A stretch of DNA of 64,000 bases from Oceanibacterium hippocampi (lineage in GTDB: Bacteria > Pseudomonadota > Alphaproteobacteria > Sneathiellales > Sneathiellaceae): positions 2,062,335 through 2,126,334 of the forward strand of contig NZ_FWFR01000001.1 of NCBI RefSeq assembly GCF_900172325.1, in the 5' to 3' direction. This document shows, piece after piece, positions 1 to 8,475 of the stretch. The translations under genes were made by a program, and so were the position numbers. Every line of letters starts with the position of its first letter. The first letter of the stretch is position 1. A model generated the notes under the pieces. It was not told the DNA's origin and searched no databases. It was given only the letters and a program-made list of their open reading frames with translations.

Positions 1-466
1 GGCCATTCGCTCCATCATCCGCCCGACGGCGTCCGTCGAGGCAATTGCCCCGTCAAATCGCAAGTCGCCACAAATTCCGCACATAATAACGATCCCGCCA
101 CATCACAGTAATAATCGTGTCAATCTTTCCAAACGAAAGCGTACGAAGCGCTCTCGAAGAAAGACGTCCTGAAAAATGCGCAGAACAGTTCACTGAACAT
201 CGCGCATGGATGAACGGATTTGACGACGATAAAGTTCCACCGAAGAGCTGCGATTTTCGGACGCGCCCCGGTGACCGGTATGGGGTGGAAGATCGTGATT
301 TTTTATTGAAATGGTAGTGTTGAATATATACGCTTGTTCATCTTCACACTATGAATCCGTTTCGAACGCTTGGATGTCGGCAGGTGCGATCGCGCGCGCG
401 AAGCGTCGGCGCCGCGTCCGAACGGCGCGGGGCGGGGCATCCGGCCGTGGCCGTGGTTGGCGGCCG
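1..466. other. Intergenic region at the window edge, no gene recognised
   Basis: This stretch downstream of glnS is clearly more A+T-rich between about 60 and 350 than the surrounding genes. The longest open frame (117-317, plus strand, GTG start, 66 codons) has no convincing ribosome binding site and matches no family I recognise. A short inverted repeat at 449-465 (GGCCG / CGGCC) could help end the leftward glnS transcript. Nothing else is supported. Confidence 0.5.
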
Positions 467-2164
467 TCAGCCGCCCTTTGACTGGATCTTTGCCCAGCTG
501 TCGCGCAGGCCGACCGTGCGGTTGAAAACCGGACGGCCGTCCGCCGTCGTCTCCGGATCGCGGCAGAAATAGCCGAGCCGCTCGAACTGGACGGCCTTGC
601 CGACGGTGCTCTCGGCGAGCGAGGGCTCGAGCCGGCAATCGTTCAGCACGACCAGCGAATCGGGATTGAGGTCGGCCAGGTAGTCGCCCTCGGCGCCGGG
701 GTCGGGGCGGTTGAACAGATGGTCGTAGAGCCGTACGTCCGCGCGAACGGCATGGCTGGCGGAGACCCAGTGCAGGGTGCCCTTGACCTTGCGGCCGTCC
801 GGGGCGTCGCCGCCCTTGGTCGCCGGATCGTAGGTGCAGCGCAGTTCGACGATTTCCCCGGCCGCATCCTTCACGACCCTGGTGCAGGTCAGAAAATAGG
901 CGTAGCGAAGCCGGACCTCGCGTCCCGGGGCGAGCCGGAAGAACTTGCGCGGCGGATCCTCCATGAAATCGTCGCGCTCGATATAGAGTTCGCGCGAGAA
1001 CGGCACCTCGCGGCTTCCGGCCTCCGGATCGTTGGGGTTGTTGATGGCGGTCAGGGTCTCGGTCTCGCCTTCCGGGTAATTCTCGATCACGACCTTGAGC
1101 GGGTTGAGCACCGCCATGCGCCGCTCCGCCGAATTGTTCAGCGTTTCCCGGATGCAGTAATCGACGAAGGACATCTCGACCGTGCTGTCCGACTTGGTGA
1201 CGCCGACCTTGTGCGCGAGGTCGCGGAGCGCCTCGGGCGGGACCCCGCGCCGCCGCATGGCCGAGAGTGTCGGCATCCGCGGATCGTCCCAGCCGCTGAC
1301 GTGGCCTTCCTCGACAAGCTGGATCAGCCGGCGCTTGGAGAGCACGGTATGGGTCAGCTTGAGGCGCGCGAATTCATACTGCCGGGGCCGGCTCGGGGTC
1401 GGCAGGTTCTCGATCAGCCAGTCGTAAAGCGGGCGGTGATCCTCGAATTCGAGCGTGCAGACCGAATGGGTGATCCCTTCGATCGCATCCGACTGGCCGT
1501 GCGCGAAATCGTAGGTCGGGTAGATGTGCCAGGCGGTCCCGGTGCGCGGATGCGGCGCGTTCAGGATGCGGTAGAGGACCGGGTCGCGAAGATTGATGTT
1601 GCCCGACGTCATGTCGATCCGCGCCCGCAGCACGCGGGCGCCGTTCGGGAATTCGCCGGCGCGCATGCGGCGGAAGAGGTCGAGATTCTCCGCCACGCCG
1701 CGGTCGCGGTAGGGGCTTTCGCGGCCGGGTTCGGTCAGGGTGCCGCGGTACTCACGGATCTGCTCCGCGTCGAGATCGTCGACATAGGCCTTGCCGGCGC
1801 TGATCAGATGCTCGGCCCAGGCATAGAGCTGCTCGAAATTGTCGGAGGCGAAGTAGAGATGCTCGCCCCAGTCGAAGCCGAGCCAGGCGACGTCCGCCTT
1901 GATCGCCTCGATATAGCGCGCTTCCTCCTTCGTCGGATTGGTGTCGTCGAAGCGGAGATGGCAGCGTCCGCCGAAACTCTCGGCGATCCCGAAGTTGAGG
2001 CAGATCGACTTGGCGTGGCCGAGATGCAGATAGCCGTTCGGTTCCGGCGGAAAGCGGGTGACGACCTGGCCGACCCGGCCCGCCTCGAGATCGCCGCGCA
2101 CGATCTCGCGGATGAAATCTGTCAATTCGTCCCGGCTACCGACGCCGGTCTCGGCTTGGCTCAT
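467..2164 (-). CDS. glnS: Glutaminyl-tRNA synthetase
   Basis: This cytosolic class I aminoacyl-tRNA synthetase charges tRNA-Gln directly with glutamine. The 565-residue product has the family's usual length. It shows the HIGH-type motif HLGH at residues 47-50 inside the [13 protein letters not shown] signature, a KMSKS-type loop VLSKR near residue 275, and the C-terminal anticodon-binding beta-barrels. Many alphaproteobacteria rely on the indirect GatCAB route, so a full GlnRS is informative; a tRNA-Gln(CUG) gene lies at 32799-32872. No partner gene follows closely on either side. Identification is secure. Confidence 0.95.
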   Translation of the reverse strand: MSQAETGVGSRDELTDFIREIVRGDLEAGRVGQVVTRFPPEPNGYLHLGHAKSICLNFGIAESFGGRCHLRFDDTNPTKEEARYIEAIKADVAWLGFDWGEHLYFASDNFEQLYAWAEHLISAGKAYVDDLDAEQIREYRGTLTEPGRESPYRDRGVAENLDLFRRMRAGEFPNGARVLRARIDMTSGNINLRDPVLYRILNAPHPRTGTAWHIYPTYDFAHGQSDAIEGITHSVCTLEFEDHRPLYDWLIENLPTPSRPRQYEFARLKLTHTVLSKRRLIQLVEEGHVSGWDDPRMPTLSAMRRRGVPPEALRDLAHKVGVTKSDSTVEMSFVDYCIRETLNNSAERRMAVLNPLKVVIENYPEGETETLTAINNPNDPEAGSREVPFSRELYIERDDFMEDPPRKFFRLAPGREVRLRYAYFLTCTRVVKDAAGEIVELRCTYDPATKGGDAPDGRKVKGTLHWVSASHAVRADVRLYDHLFNRPDPGAEGDYLADLNPDSLVVLNDCRLEPSLAESTVGKAVQFERLGYFCRDPETTADGRPVFNRTVGLRDSWAKIQSKGG

Positions 2165-2261
2165 CGACTGCGCTCCTGATCGCGGACGAGGGCGTCCGCG
2201 GCGATTGGCGTCCTTCTCTGTCCGATGCGCTGGCCAAGGTCAAGGGGCTGCCGGCGGCGGT

Positions 2262-2667
2262 TCAGCCGGGCGCGTTCAGTCCCAGCCATTCGCGGGCCCC
2301 CGCCAGGCTGCGGAATGCGGCGAATTCGCGATCGGACGCGCCTTCGAGATTAGGTGCCGTACATGCGCGCGACGGCGAAGGCGAAATCCTCGCTGAGTAC
2401 GGAGGCGCTTCTGCCCGGTCCGATGGCGGCGAGCAGGCTGCTCATCTCGACGGCAAGCCGCCTCGCGCCGACGGAATCGAACTCTGTCTCGTCGATCGCC
2501 ATCGCGGCGTCCTTCTCGACAATCGACAGGATCATCGTCGGGCCGCCCGGTGTGGTCAGTTCGGCGATGCGCCGCAACGCCAGGCGAAACTCGGAGAGCT
2601 TGCCCGGTCCGTGATAGCGGACGAGAAACCCGTCCGGATTGCTGCTGATGCGGCTGATTTCGAACAA
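2262..2667 (-). pseudogene. Frameshifted paralogue of the small alpha/beta protein at 2797-3207
   Basis: The reading frame opens at a TTG (2667; TTG-TTC-GAA-ATC, MFEIS) and stops at TAA after about 105 codons (2350). The next frame continues without a break with LEGASDREFAAFRSLAGA and ends at TGA 2262. Joined, it gives about 134 residues that align end to end with the neighbour at 2797-3207 (136 residues): MYGT-N-LEG against MFSGYVEG across the break, then REFA.FR / REFAVFR and WLGL / WLGI. Removing one T beside the TAA restores the frame, so this is a one-base insertion, a sequencing error or, less likely, a programmed shift. Shared pieces include PGGPT(M/L)ILS and IGPGR. The fold resembles small STAS/SpoIIAA-like alpha/beta proteins, but I do not assign a function. 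Confidence 0.7.
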
Positions 2668-2796
2668 CTGATTACCCCTGTCGGATCTCGCGGCCGGACT
2701 GCCCGGCCGAAGCGTCCCGGACGGCCGCCGTCGGCGCGCCCGATGTTCTGATATACCGTGTGGCTGGTTGCTTTACGCGCGCGGCTCCCATCCGGA

Positions 2797-3207
2797 TCAA
2801 CCTGCCGGCGGGATATCGATGCCGAGCCACCGCCGGGCCGAAGCGACCTCGCGAAACACCGCGAATTCGCGCCGGCTGACCCCCTCGACGTAACCGCTGA
2901 ACATGCGCCCGGTCGCAAAGGGAAAATCGTTCACGAGAACGGCGGCGCCGCGTCCCGGCCCGATGATCTCGAGCGGGCGGCGAAGCGTCGCCGCGAGGGC
3001 GCGCGCCGCGCCCGCATCGATCTCCGCATGGCGGGCGATCATGTCGGCCTCGTTATCAAAGGTCGAGAGAATCAGGGTCGGTCCGCCCGGCACGGCCAAG
3101 TCGGCGACGGCTTCCACCGCCGCGCTCAGGTCGGCAATCTCGAAAGCGCCATGAAAACGGATATGGAAACCGTCAGGGGCACGGCGGAGCCGTGTGATCT
3201 CGAACAA
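2797..3207 (-). CDS. Small alpha/beta protein, possibly STAS/SpoIIAA-like, intact member of a tandem pair
   Basis: The product is about 136 residues if it starts at the TTG at 3207, which I prefer: AAAGAGG lies six bases upstream, and the start TTG-TTC-GAG-ATC matches the TTG-TTC-GAA-ATC of the neighbouring paralogue. A longer reading would add about 23 residues absent from the paralogue. Visible pieces are an N-terminal strand-rich half (FEITRLRRAPDGFHIRFHG), the segment PGGPTLILS, a central IGPGRGAAVLVND and a C-terminal AVFREVASARRWLG. The closing segment is reminiscent of SpoIIAA/STAS-like proteins of the SEC14 type, which bind small hydrophobic or regulatory ligands. There is no signal peptide or membrane helix. 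Function unknown. Confidence 0.6.
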   Translation of the reverse strand: MFEITRLRRAPDGFHIRFHGAFEIADLSAAVEAVADLAVPGGPTLILSTFDNEADMIARHAEIDAGAARALAATLRRPLEIIGPGRGAAVLVNDFPFATGRMFSGYVEGVSRREFAVFREVASARRWLGIDIPPAG

Positions 3208-3343
3208 GCGGAACCTCTTTCGCCCTGCCGGGGATGCCGTGTCGGCCACGCTCACCGGGAACCGGATACACGCCAACGATGCATATCTAATACAAAATAT
3301 ACATGTTGGAAGACGTGTCGGCGCAAATTTCCCGGTGGTCGGC

Positions 3344-4519
3344 CTAGCTGCCGGGCCGCCTGACGACGATGACCAGAAGCCCGGCCACGACCAGGGCGGC
3401 CGCGGCGATCAGGGTCGGCGGGGTAAAGCTGTCGGTGAAGCGGTAGGCGTAGCCGGCGAAAGTCGGGCCGATCATCTGCCCGACGCCGAAAACCGCCGTC
3501 ATGACCGCCATGACCCGGCGCTGGTCGCCGGTCGTGAGTTCGCCGGCGCGGATGAAGCCGATCGCCGTCAGCCCCATGATCGTGCCGCCAAGCAGAAAGG
3601 CCGACAGCAGAACGGCGATGCCGCTGGTCGCGACGGTCGAGAGGACGACACCGACGGCCTGGGCGAAACAGGCGAGGGCGAAGCTCCGGTCGTTGCCGTG
3701 GCGCCGCCCGATCCAGGCCCAGAACGCGACCGAGGGAATCGCGGCGAGGCCGACGACCAGCCAGACGACCGGTTCGAGCGCCCGGATCTCCGGCGATACC
3801 CGCACGATCGTCGACAGGAAGGTCGCGGTGATGACATAGCCGAAGCCGAACAGCCCGTAGGCGGCGATCAGCGCCTTGAGCCGCCGGTCGACCTTCGCCG
3901 GAGCGCCGGCGCTCGCGGCCGCCGGCAGGCCGTCGGGCGCGTCCGGCACGAGGCGGGTGACGAGGATGAAGGCGAGCAATGCGAGGGCGCCGCTCGCCAG
4001 CCACTGCACGTGCCAGTCGAGGCCGGCGCCGCCGAGGATCGCGATCAGCACGGCGGACAGGGCGATGCCGCTGCCGACGCCGGCGAAATGCACGGTGCTG
4101 AGCCCGGCCCTGCCGGCCAGCGCCAGGCGATGCAGGACCAGCGCCGACGAGAAGACCAGCACGAAGGCGCTGGCGAAACCGCCGATGAAACGGAGAGACA
4201 GGAACAGCGGCATCGAGCCGACCAGACCCATCGCCCCGGTCGAGAGCGCGCTGGCGAGCAGGCCGCCAAGGAACCAGGCACGCCGTCCGCCCGGCAGCCG
4301 GCCGATGGAGGCGGCCATCGCGCCGAGCAGGTAGCCGAGGAAGTTGGCCGAGGCGAGCAGGCCGGCCTGGGCCTCGTCGAGACCGAGTCCGGCGACCATG
4401 TAGGGCAGGATCGGCGTATGCACGAAACGGCCGATCCCCATGGCCGCGGCGAGCGCCAGCAAGCCGCCGATTGCAATCCCGAGAGGGCGGGCTCGACCGC
4501 CGGTTGCGCTTTCGATCAT
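3344..4519 (-). CDS. YbfB/YjiJ-type MFS transporter
   Basis: This inner-membrane major facilitator superfamily permease has 391 residues and about twelve hydrophobic segments. The N-terminal helix carries GIGRFVHTPILPYM, a hallmark of the YbfB/YjiJ branch, and the loop between helices 2 and 3 reads GRLPGGRRAW, an MFS motif-A-like turn. Substrate unknown; the branch is usually annotated as drug or metabolite export. It is transcribed leftward, about 120 bp downstream of lacI and on the same strand, but the left copy of the 31-bp direct repeat (4562-4592) separates them, so co-regulation is doubtful. Confidence 0.85.
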   Translation of the reverse strand: MIESATGGRARPLGIAIGGLLALAAAMGIGRFVHTPILPYMVAGLGLDEAQAGLLASANFLGYLLGAMAASIGRLPGGRRAWFLGGLLASALSTGAMGLVGSMPLFLSLRFIGGFASAFVLVFSSALVLHRLALAGRAGLSTVHFAGVGSGIALSAVLIAILGGAGLDWHVQWLASGALALLAFILVTRLVPDAPDGLPAAASAGAPAKVDRRLKALIAAYGLFGFGYVITATFLSTIVRVSPEIRALEPVVWLVVGLAAIPSVAFWAWIGRRHGNDRSFALACFAQAVGVVLSTVATSGIAVLLSAFLLGGTIMGLTAIGFIRAGELTTGDQRRVMAVMTAVFGVGQMIGPTFAGYAYRFTDSFTPPTLIAAAALVVAGLLVIVVRRPGS

Positions 4520-4561
4520 CGCGGCAAGTTAGCGTGTCTCGCCGCGATCCGAGCGGAAAAT

Positions 4562-4592
4562 TTCGCGCCATGACGGGCAGAACTGCTTTCCG
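4562..4592 (+). repeat. Left copy of a 31-bp imperfect direct repeat
   Basis: The segment matches 13653-13683 at 28 of 31 positions in the same orientation. It includes an uninterrupted 19-base identity, CGGGCAGAACTGCTTTCCG. The two copies lie 9091 bp apart and enclose exactly lacI and the ABC/catabolic operon. This is what insertion-site duplications or attL/attR pairs look like, though a dispersed genomic repeat family would look the same in one window. Confidence 0.65.
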
Positions 4593-4637
4593 CAGGCCGA
4601 TGAAATCCAGCCTGCCGGGACGGCGCAGTGAGCCCGC

Positions 4638-5648
4638 TCAGGCCGACACGCGTTTCACGAAGGGCCGCTCCAGCATGGTGACCATCTCGACCGGCCGGTG
4701 AAGCCGGAAATCCTCGAGCAGGTCCGCGATGGTCTGCGCCACCACGTCCGGAAAGCCGCCGTGGGTGGTGAGCGGGGGGGAGAGATAGCCGGCCGATTCC
4801 ATGTCGCCGATGCCGACCACCGCGATATCCGCGGGGATGCGGAGGCCGTGCGCCCGGACCGCGGCCATCGCGCCGAGCGCCAGTTCGTCACTGCCGGTCT
4901 GCAGCGAGCGGAAGACGATACCGTCACGGAGGGCCCGCTCGACGCTCTCGAAGCCCGCCTTGTAGCGGTAGGCCGAATCCCAGACGAGTCGTTCGTCGAG
5001 GACTATTCCCCGTTCCGCGTGGGCATCGCAATAGCCGCGATAGCGCTCGCTGCCGGACGCCGACCCCCTGATGCGGCCGAGATAGGCGGCGGGTCCCGGG
5101 TAGGTCTGCAACAGGAATTCGGTCGAGGTCCGGGTCGCCCGCCGGTCGTCGTAGATGATCGACGGTATGCCGTGCCTCTGCAGCGACAGGCCGACGGCGA
5201 TGACCGGAAGCGCGTTGTCGCGGACCCGCGTAGAGAGCGTCTCGATCGCCTCCTCGTTGAGCTGGTCGCTGGTCGCGACGATGATCCCGTGAAGCCGCAT
5301 GGCGTCGGCCCGCGCCAGGATGTTGGCCAGCCGGCTGGCGCTGTGCCCGAGGTTGTAGAGCAGCAGGTCGAGCCCGATGGCTTCCAGCGCAGGCTGGACA
5401 TGCTTGGTCAGGGAGGCATAGACGCCCTGCTCGATATCGCCGACCAGCAGGGCCACGGTGTTGCTGCGCCCGCGGCGCAGGCCCTGGGCCATGTGGTTCG
5501 GCTGGAACCCCAGCTCGCTGATCGCGGCCATCACTTTCGACCGCGTTTCCTGGGTGACGACGCCGCGCCCGCTGAGCACGCGGGAGACGGTCGCGGACGA
5601 AACGCCCGCCCGTTTCGCGACGTCGAGAATTCCGGATACTTTCTTCAT
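4638..5648 (-). CDS. LacI-family transcriptional regulator
   Basis: This 336-residue DNA-binding regulator has the classic LacI N-terminal helix-turn-helix (DVAKRAGVSSATVSRVL, residues 9-25), the hinge helix (PNHMAQGLRRGRS) and a periplasmic-binding-protein-like effector domain. The gene is divergent from the ABC-transporter operon that starts at 5761. The 112-bp gap holds two GTAAACGTTTAC-type operators, so it most likely represses both directions and is released by a substrate or metabolite of the operon. LacI proteins usually sense sugars, but the operon encodes no sugar enzymes, so the effector is open. Confidence 0.93.
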   Translation of the reverse strand: MKKVSGILDVAKRAGVSSATVSRVLSGRGVVTQETRSKVMAAISELGFQPNHMAQGLRRGRSNTVALLVGDIEQGVYASLTKHVQPALEAIGLDLLLYNLGHSASRLANILARADAMRLHGIIVATSDQLNEEAIETLSTRVRDNALPVIAVGLSLQRHGIPSIIYDDRRATRTSTEFLLQTYPGPAAYLGRIRGSASGSERYRGYCDAHAERGIVLDERLVWDSAYRYKAGFESVERALRDGIVFRSLQTGSDELALGAMAAVRAHGLRIPADIAVVGIGDMESAGYLSPPLTTHGGFPDVVAQTIADLLEDFRLHRPVEMVTMLERPFVKRVSA

Positions 5649-5694
5649 CGAACTTGACAGGCCCCTTGAACGCTATCTAGCATCCAGACTGCAC

Positions 5695-5710
5695 ATGTAA
5701 ACGTTTACTT
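5695..5710. promoter_or_regulatory. LacI-type operator 1
   Basis: The perfect 12-bp palindrome GTAAACGTTTAC occupies 5697-5708 inside ATGTAAACGTTTACTT. This is the AACGTT-centred form bound by LacI/GalR-family proteins. It lies about 50 bp upstream of the lacI start. Confidence 0.8.
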
Positions 5711-5714
5711 CCAG

Positions 5715-5730
5715 ATGAAAACGTTTACAT
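5715..5730. promoter_or_regulatory. LacI-type operator 2
   Basis: The site reads ATGAAAACGTTTACAT, a 16-bp palindrome with one mismatched pair. Its centre (5722/5723) is exactly 20 bp from the centre of operator 1, close to two helical turns, so both sites face the same side of the DNA. It lies about 30 bp before the ATP-binding gene. Confidence 0.78.
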
Positions 5731-5760
5731 GTTCGCAAGTTTATTGATCGTGAAGTGCGC

Positions 5761-6582
5761 ATGACAGAACAAACTGCACATCCATCGCCGGCGGCCTCCG
5801 GGTCCGCCACGAACGGCGCCATCGTGCTGGACCAGGTCGGCAAGACCTATGGCAGCGGGGAGGGGGCGGTCGAGGCGATCCGCTCGATCTCGCTGACCTT
5901 CGCGCAGGGCCAGTCGGTTGCGATCGTCGGGCCGAGCGGCTGCGGCAAGAGCACCCTGATGCGGATGATCGCCGGTCTCGACGACCTGACCGCCGGCTCG
6001 ATCCGAATCGGCGACCGCCAGGTGACCGGGCCGGTGCGCGACATCGGCGTCGTCTTCCAGCGCGACCTGCTACTCGACTGGCGCAGCGTCCTCGACAATG
6101 TCCTCCTGCCCGCGGAAATCAGGGGCATGGACATGGCCGCGGCGTCGAAGCGCGCGATGGCCCTGCTCGAGGAACTCGATGTCGCGGGCTTTGCCAAGCA
6201 TTACCCGTGGCAGCTTTCCGGCGGCATGCGCCAGCGAGTCGCCATCGCCCGGGCGCTGCTGCCGAGCCCGCATCTGATGTTCCTCGACGAGCCCTTCAGC
6301 GCGCTCGACGCTATGACGCGCGACCAGATGAACGTCCTGCTGCAGCAGATCCAGGCGGCGGAGCATGTCACGACCCTGCTGATCACCCACAGCATCCTGG
6401 AAGCGGTCTTCGTGGCCGACAGGGTGCTGGTGATGTCGGGTCGGCCGGGCGCCATCCTGGACGACATCACCGTCGATTTCCCGCGCCCCCGCAAGCTCGA
6501 GCTGCGGGAAACCCCGGCCTTCACCGCGATCGTCGGCCGGATCCGCGAACAGTTCGTCAAGACCGGAGACCTCGTCGGATGA
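5761..6582 (+). CDS. ABC transporter ATP-binding protein (nitrate/sulfonate/taurine class)
   Basis: This cytoplasmic ATPase powers the importer whose permease and binding protein follow. It has 273 residues with Walker A GPSGCGKST (57-65), Q-loop Gln near 100, signature LSGGMRQR (152-159), Walker B LMFLDE (172-177) and an H-loop in LLITHS. The layout matches SsuB/TauB-type subunits. ATG at 5761 is taken as the start; a GTG six bases upstream is in frame. The stop overlaps the permease start (ATGA), which implies translational coupling. It is the first gene of the LacI-controlled operon. Confidence 0.93.
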   Translation: MTEQTAHPSPAASGSATNGAIVLDQVGKTYGSGEGAVEAIRSISLTFAQGQSVAIVGPSGCGKSTLMRMIAGLDDLTAGSIRIGDRQVTGPVRDIGVVFQRDLLLDWRSVLDNVLLPAEIRGMDMAAASKRAMALLEELDVAGFAKHYPWQLSGGMRQRVAIARALLPSPHLMFLDEPFSALDAMTRDQMNVLLQQIQAAEHVTTLLITHSILEAVFVADRVLVMSGRPGAILDDITVDFPRPRKLELRETPAFTAIVGRIREQFVKTGDLVG

Positions 6583-7430
6583 AGGCTGGCTCGATTCCCG
6601 CGTCGCAATCCGCCACCGGGCGGGCCGCGCCCGGCCTCGCGGCCCGCGCTCGGCGTCATTTCGCGGTCCTGTTCCCGCCGCTGCTGAGCGCCGTGATCGG
6701 CCTCGGGCTCTGGGAAGGCGTCGTTCGCTGGCTCGAGATGCCGAGCTTTGTGCTGCCGCCGCCCTCGAGCGTCGTCTTCGTGATGATCGAATACTGGGGC
6801 TATCTGGTGAGCCAGCTCGCCTGGACCGTGATGGCCGCCGCGGTGGGCGTGCTGATCGGGATCAGCCTTGGCATCATCGCCGGTGCCGGCATCGCGATGT
6901 CCGGGATCATCGACCGCATGCTGACGCCCTGGCTGGTCATCATCCACGCGATCCCGAAGGTCGTGGTCGCGCCGCTGTTCCTGATCTGGTTCGGGTTCGG
7001 CGTGCAGAGCGAAATCTTCTTCGTCGTCACCTTCACTTTCTTTCCCGTGGTCGTCGCGACGATCACCGGGTTGAAGTCGGCCGATCCGGAAGTCCTGCTG
7101 CTCGTCCGCTCGATGGGCGCCGATCGCGGCCAGGTGCTGCGCAAGATCCTGTTTCCCTCGGCCATGCCGACAATTCTCTCGGGTGTGAAACTCTCGGTCT
7201 CGCTCGCCCCTGTGGGCGCGGTGATTGGCGAGTTCGTCGCCTCCAACCAGGGCCTCGGCCATCTGCTGATCCGTGCGGTCGGCGACATGGACACCGCGCT
7301 CGCCTTCGCGGCGGTGACCCTGTTCTCGATCTTCGGCGTGCTGCTGTGGCGCGCCGCGGAGTTTGTCGAAGGCAAGCTGCTGCCGTGGCACCCGAGCCAG
7401 CGCGGCGATCTCGCGTCGAACCGGAAATAA
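6579..7430 (+). CDS. ABC transporter permease (SsuC/TauC class)
   Basis: This inner-membrane subunit has 283 residues and about six transmembrane segments. It carries the binding-protein-dependent permease fold seen in SsuC/TauC, including LPPPSSV near the first periplasmic segment and the cytoplasmic coupling (EAA-type) loop around RSMGADRGQVLRKILFPS. The ATG overlaps the preceding stop. It pairs with the ATPase upstream and the binding protein downstream. Confidence 0.92.
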   Translation: MKAGSIPASQSATGRAAPGLAARARRHFAVLFPPLLSAVIGLGLWEGVVRWLEMPSFVLPPPSSVVFVMIEYWGYLVSQLAWTVMAAAVGVLIGISLGIIAGAGIAMSGIIDRMLTPWLVIIHAIPKVVVAPLFLIWFGFGVQSEIFFVVTFTFFPVVVATITGLKSADPEVLLLVRSMGADRGQVLRKILFPSAMPTILSGVKLSVSLAPVGAVIGEFVASNQGLGHLLIRAVGDMDTALAFAAVTLFSIFGVLLWRAAEFVEGKLLPWHPSQRGDLASNRK

Positions 7431-7452
7431 GCAACAGACAATACAGGAGAGA

Positions 7453-8475
7453 ATGATGAGGCAAATCCGAGACCTTCTTCCCCGCCTGGCCACCGGCCTC
7501 CGCCGAGGTGCCGCCCTGGGCGTGCTGCTTGCCGCGACCGCGACGGTAAGCGCGCCCGCGCAGGCCGAATCCGTCAAGATGACGCTGCTGCTGGACTGGG
7601 CCTGGCTGCCCTACCATTCGCCGTTCCTGATCGCGAAGGACAAGGGCTACTACAGCGATGCCGGCCTCGACGTGACCATCGAGCAGGGCCGGGGCTCGGC
7701 CAACACGGCGGTCCTGCTGTCGCAGAACAAGGCCGAGATGGCGCATCTGAACATCACCAATGCCGCGCAGCTGATCGGCAAGGGTGGCGACATCAAGGTC
7801 GTCGGCATCTACCAGCACAAGTCCGGCGCTTCCTTCGTCGGCATCAAGGGCAAGGTGAAGCTCGACGGTCCGGAATCCCTGATCGGGCCGCGGATCGGCA
7901 GCACGCCGGGCGGCTCGGACGCGCTCAGCCTGAAGATCTTCAGCAAGGCGACGGGCATGGATCTCGCCAAGCTCGACATCGTCTCGTTGGAAGGCAACGC
8001 CAAGACCGCGGCGCTCTTCGGCGGCAAGATCGACGTCGTCAGCGGCGATGCGCCGGCCTTCAACTCCTACGTCCAGGCGACCGGGCAGGAGCCTGAAACC
8101 CTGCTGCTGGCCGACCACGGCCTGCCGCTCATCGGCTTCGGCTTCGCCGCCAACAGCGACTTCATGAAGGATCATCCGGAGGCGGTCGCGAAGTTTCTCG
8201 CGGCGACGAAGAAGGGCTTCCAGGATGCGATCGCCGACCCGGCCGCGGCCTGTGCCTTCATGGCCGAAACGGTTCATCTGTCCGGCGAGCAGAGCCGCTG
8301 CGTCAACTACGTGAACGGCCTGCTCGCGCTCTCGACGCCGCCGACCTCGGCCGACTGGGGCAAGCAAAGCGCGGAGGAATGGACGGCCCTGACCTCGGTG
8401 CTGCGCGATGTCGGCGAACTCGAGTCCGACAAGCCGATCGAGCATTTCTACACCAACGAGTTCGTTCCTCAATGA
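7453..8475 (+). CDS. NMT1/THI5-like ABC substrate-binding protein
   Basis: This periplasmic solute receptor has about 340 residues. It starts at the tandem ATGATG at 7453, preceded by AGGAGAGA. A Sec signal peptide ends near APAQAES (about residues 1-37). The mature N terminus, LLDWAWLPYHSPFLIAKDKG, has the pattern of NMT1/THI5-type receptors for thiamine precursors, riboflavin, pyrimidines and related heterocycles. The ligand cannot be read from sequence; its setting with an oxidoreductase, aldehyde dehydrogenase and two hydrolase-fold proteins favours a nitrogenous heterocycle, amine or amide (inference). The stop overlaps the next start (ATGA). Confidence 0.88.
   Translation: MMRQIRDLLPRLATGLRRGAALGVLLAATATVSAPAQAESVKMTLLLDWAWLPYHSPFLIAKDKGYYSDAGLDVTIEQGRGSANTAVLLSQNKAEMAHLNITNAAQLIGKGGDIKVVGIYQHKSGASFVGIKGKVKLDGPESLIGPRIGSTPGGSDALSLKIFSKATGMDLAKLDIVSLEGNAKTAALFGGKIDVVSGDAPAFNSYVQATGQEPETLLLADHGLPLIGFGFAANSDFMKDHPEAVAKFLAATKKGFQDAIADPAAACAFMAETVHLSGEQSRCVNYVNGLLALSTPPTSADWGKQSAEEWTALTSVLRDVGELESDKPIEHFYTNEFVPQ

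Noticed and set aside
117-317. A 66-codon GTG-start frame near the window edge
   Set aside because: There is no ribosome site, no family resemblance and no supporting neighbour, so it is treated as non-coding.
2340-2360. Programmed +1 frameshift at the TAA in the 2262-2667 gene
   Set aside because: There is no upstream Shine-Dalgarno-like stimulator of the prfB kind and the intact paralogue needs no shift, so mutation or sequencing error is preferred.
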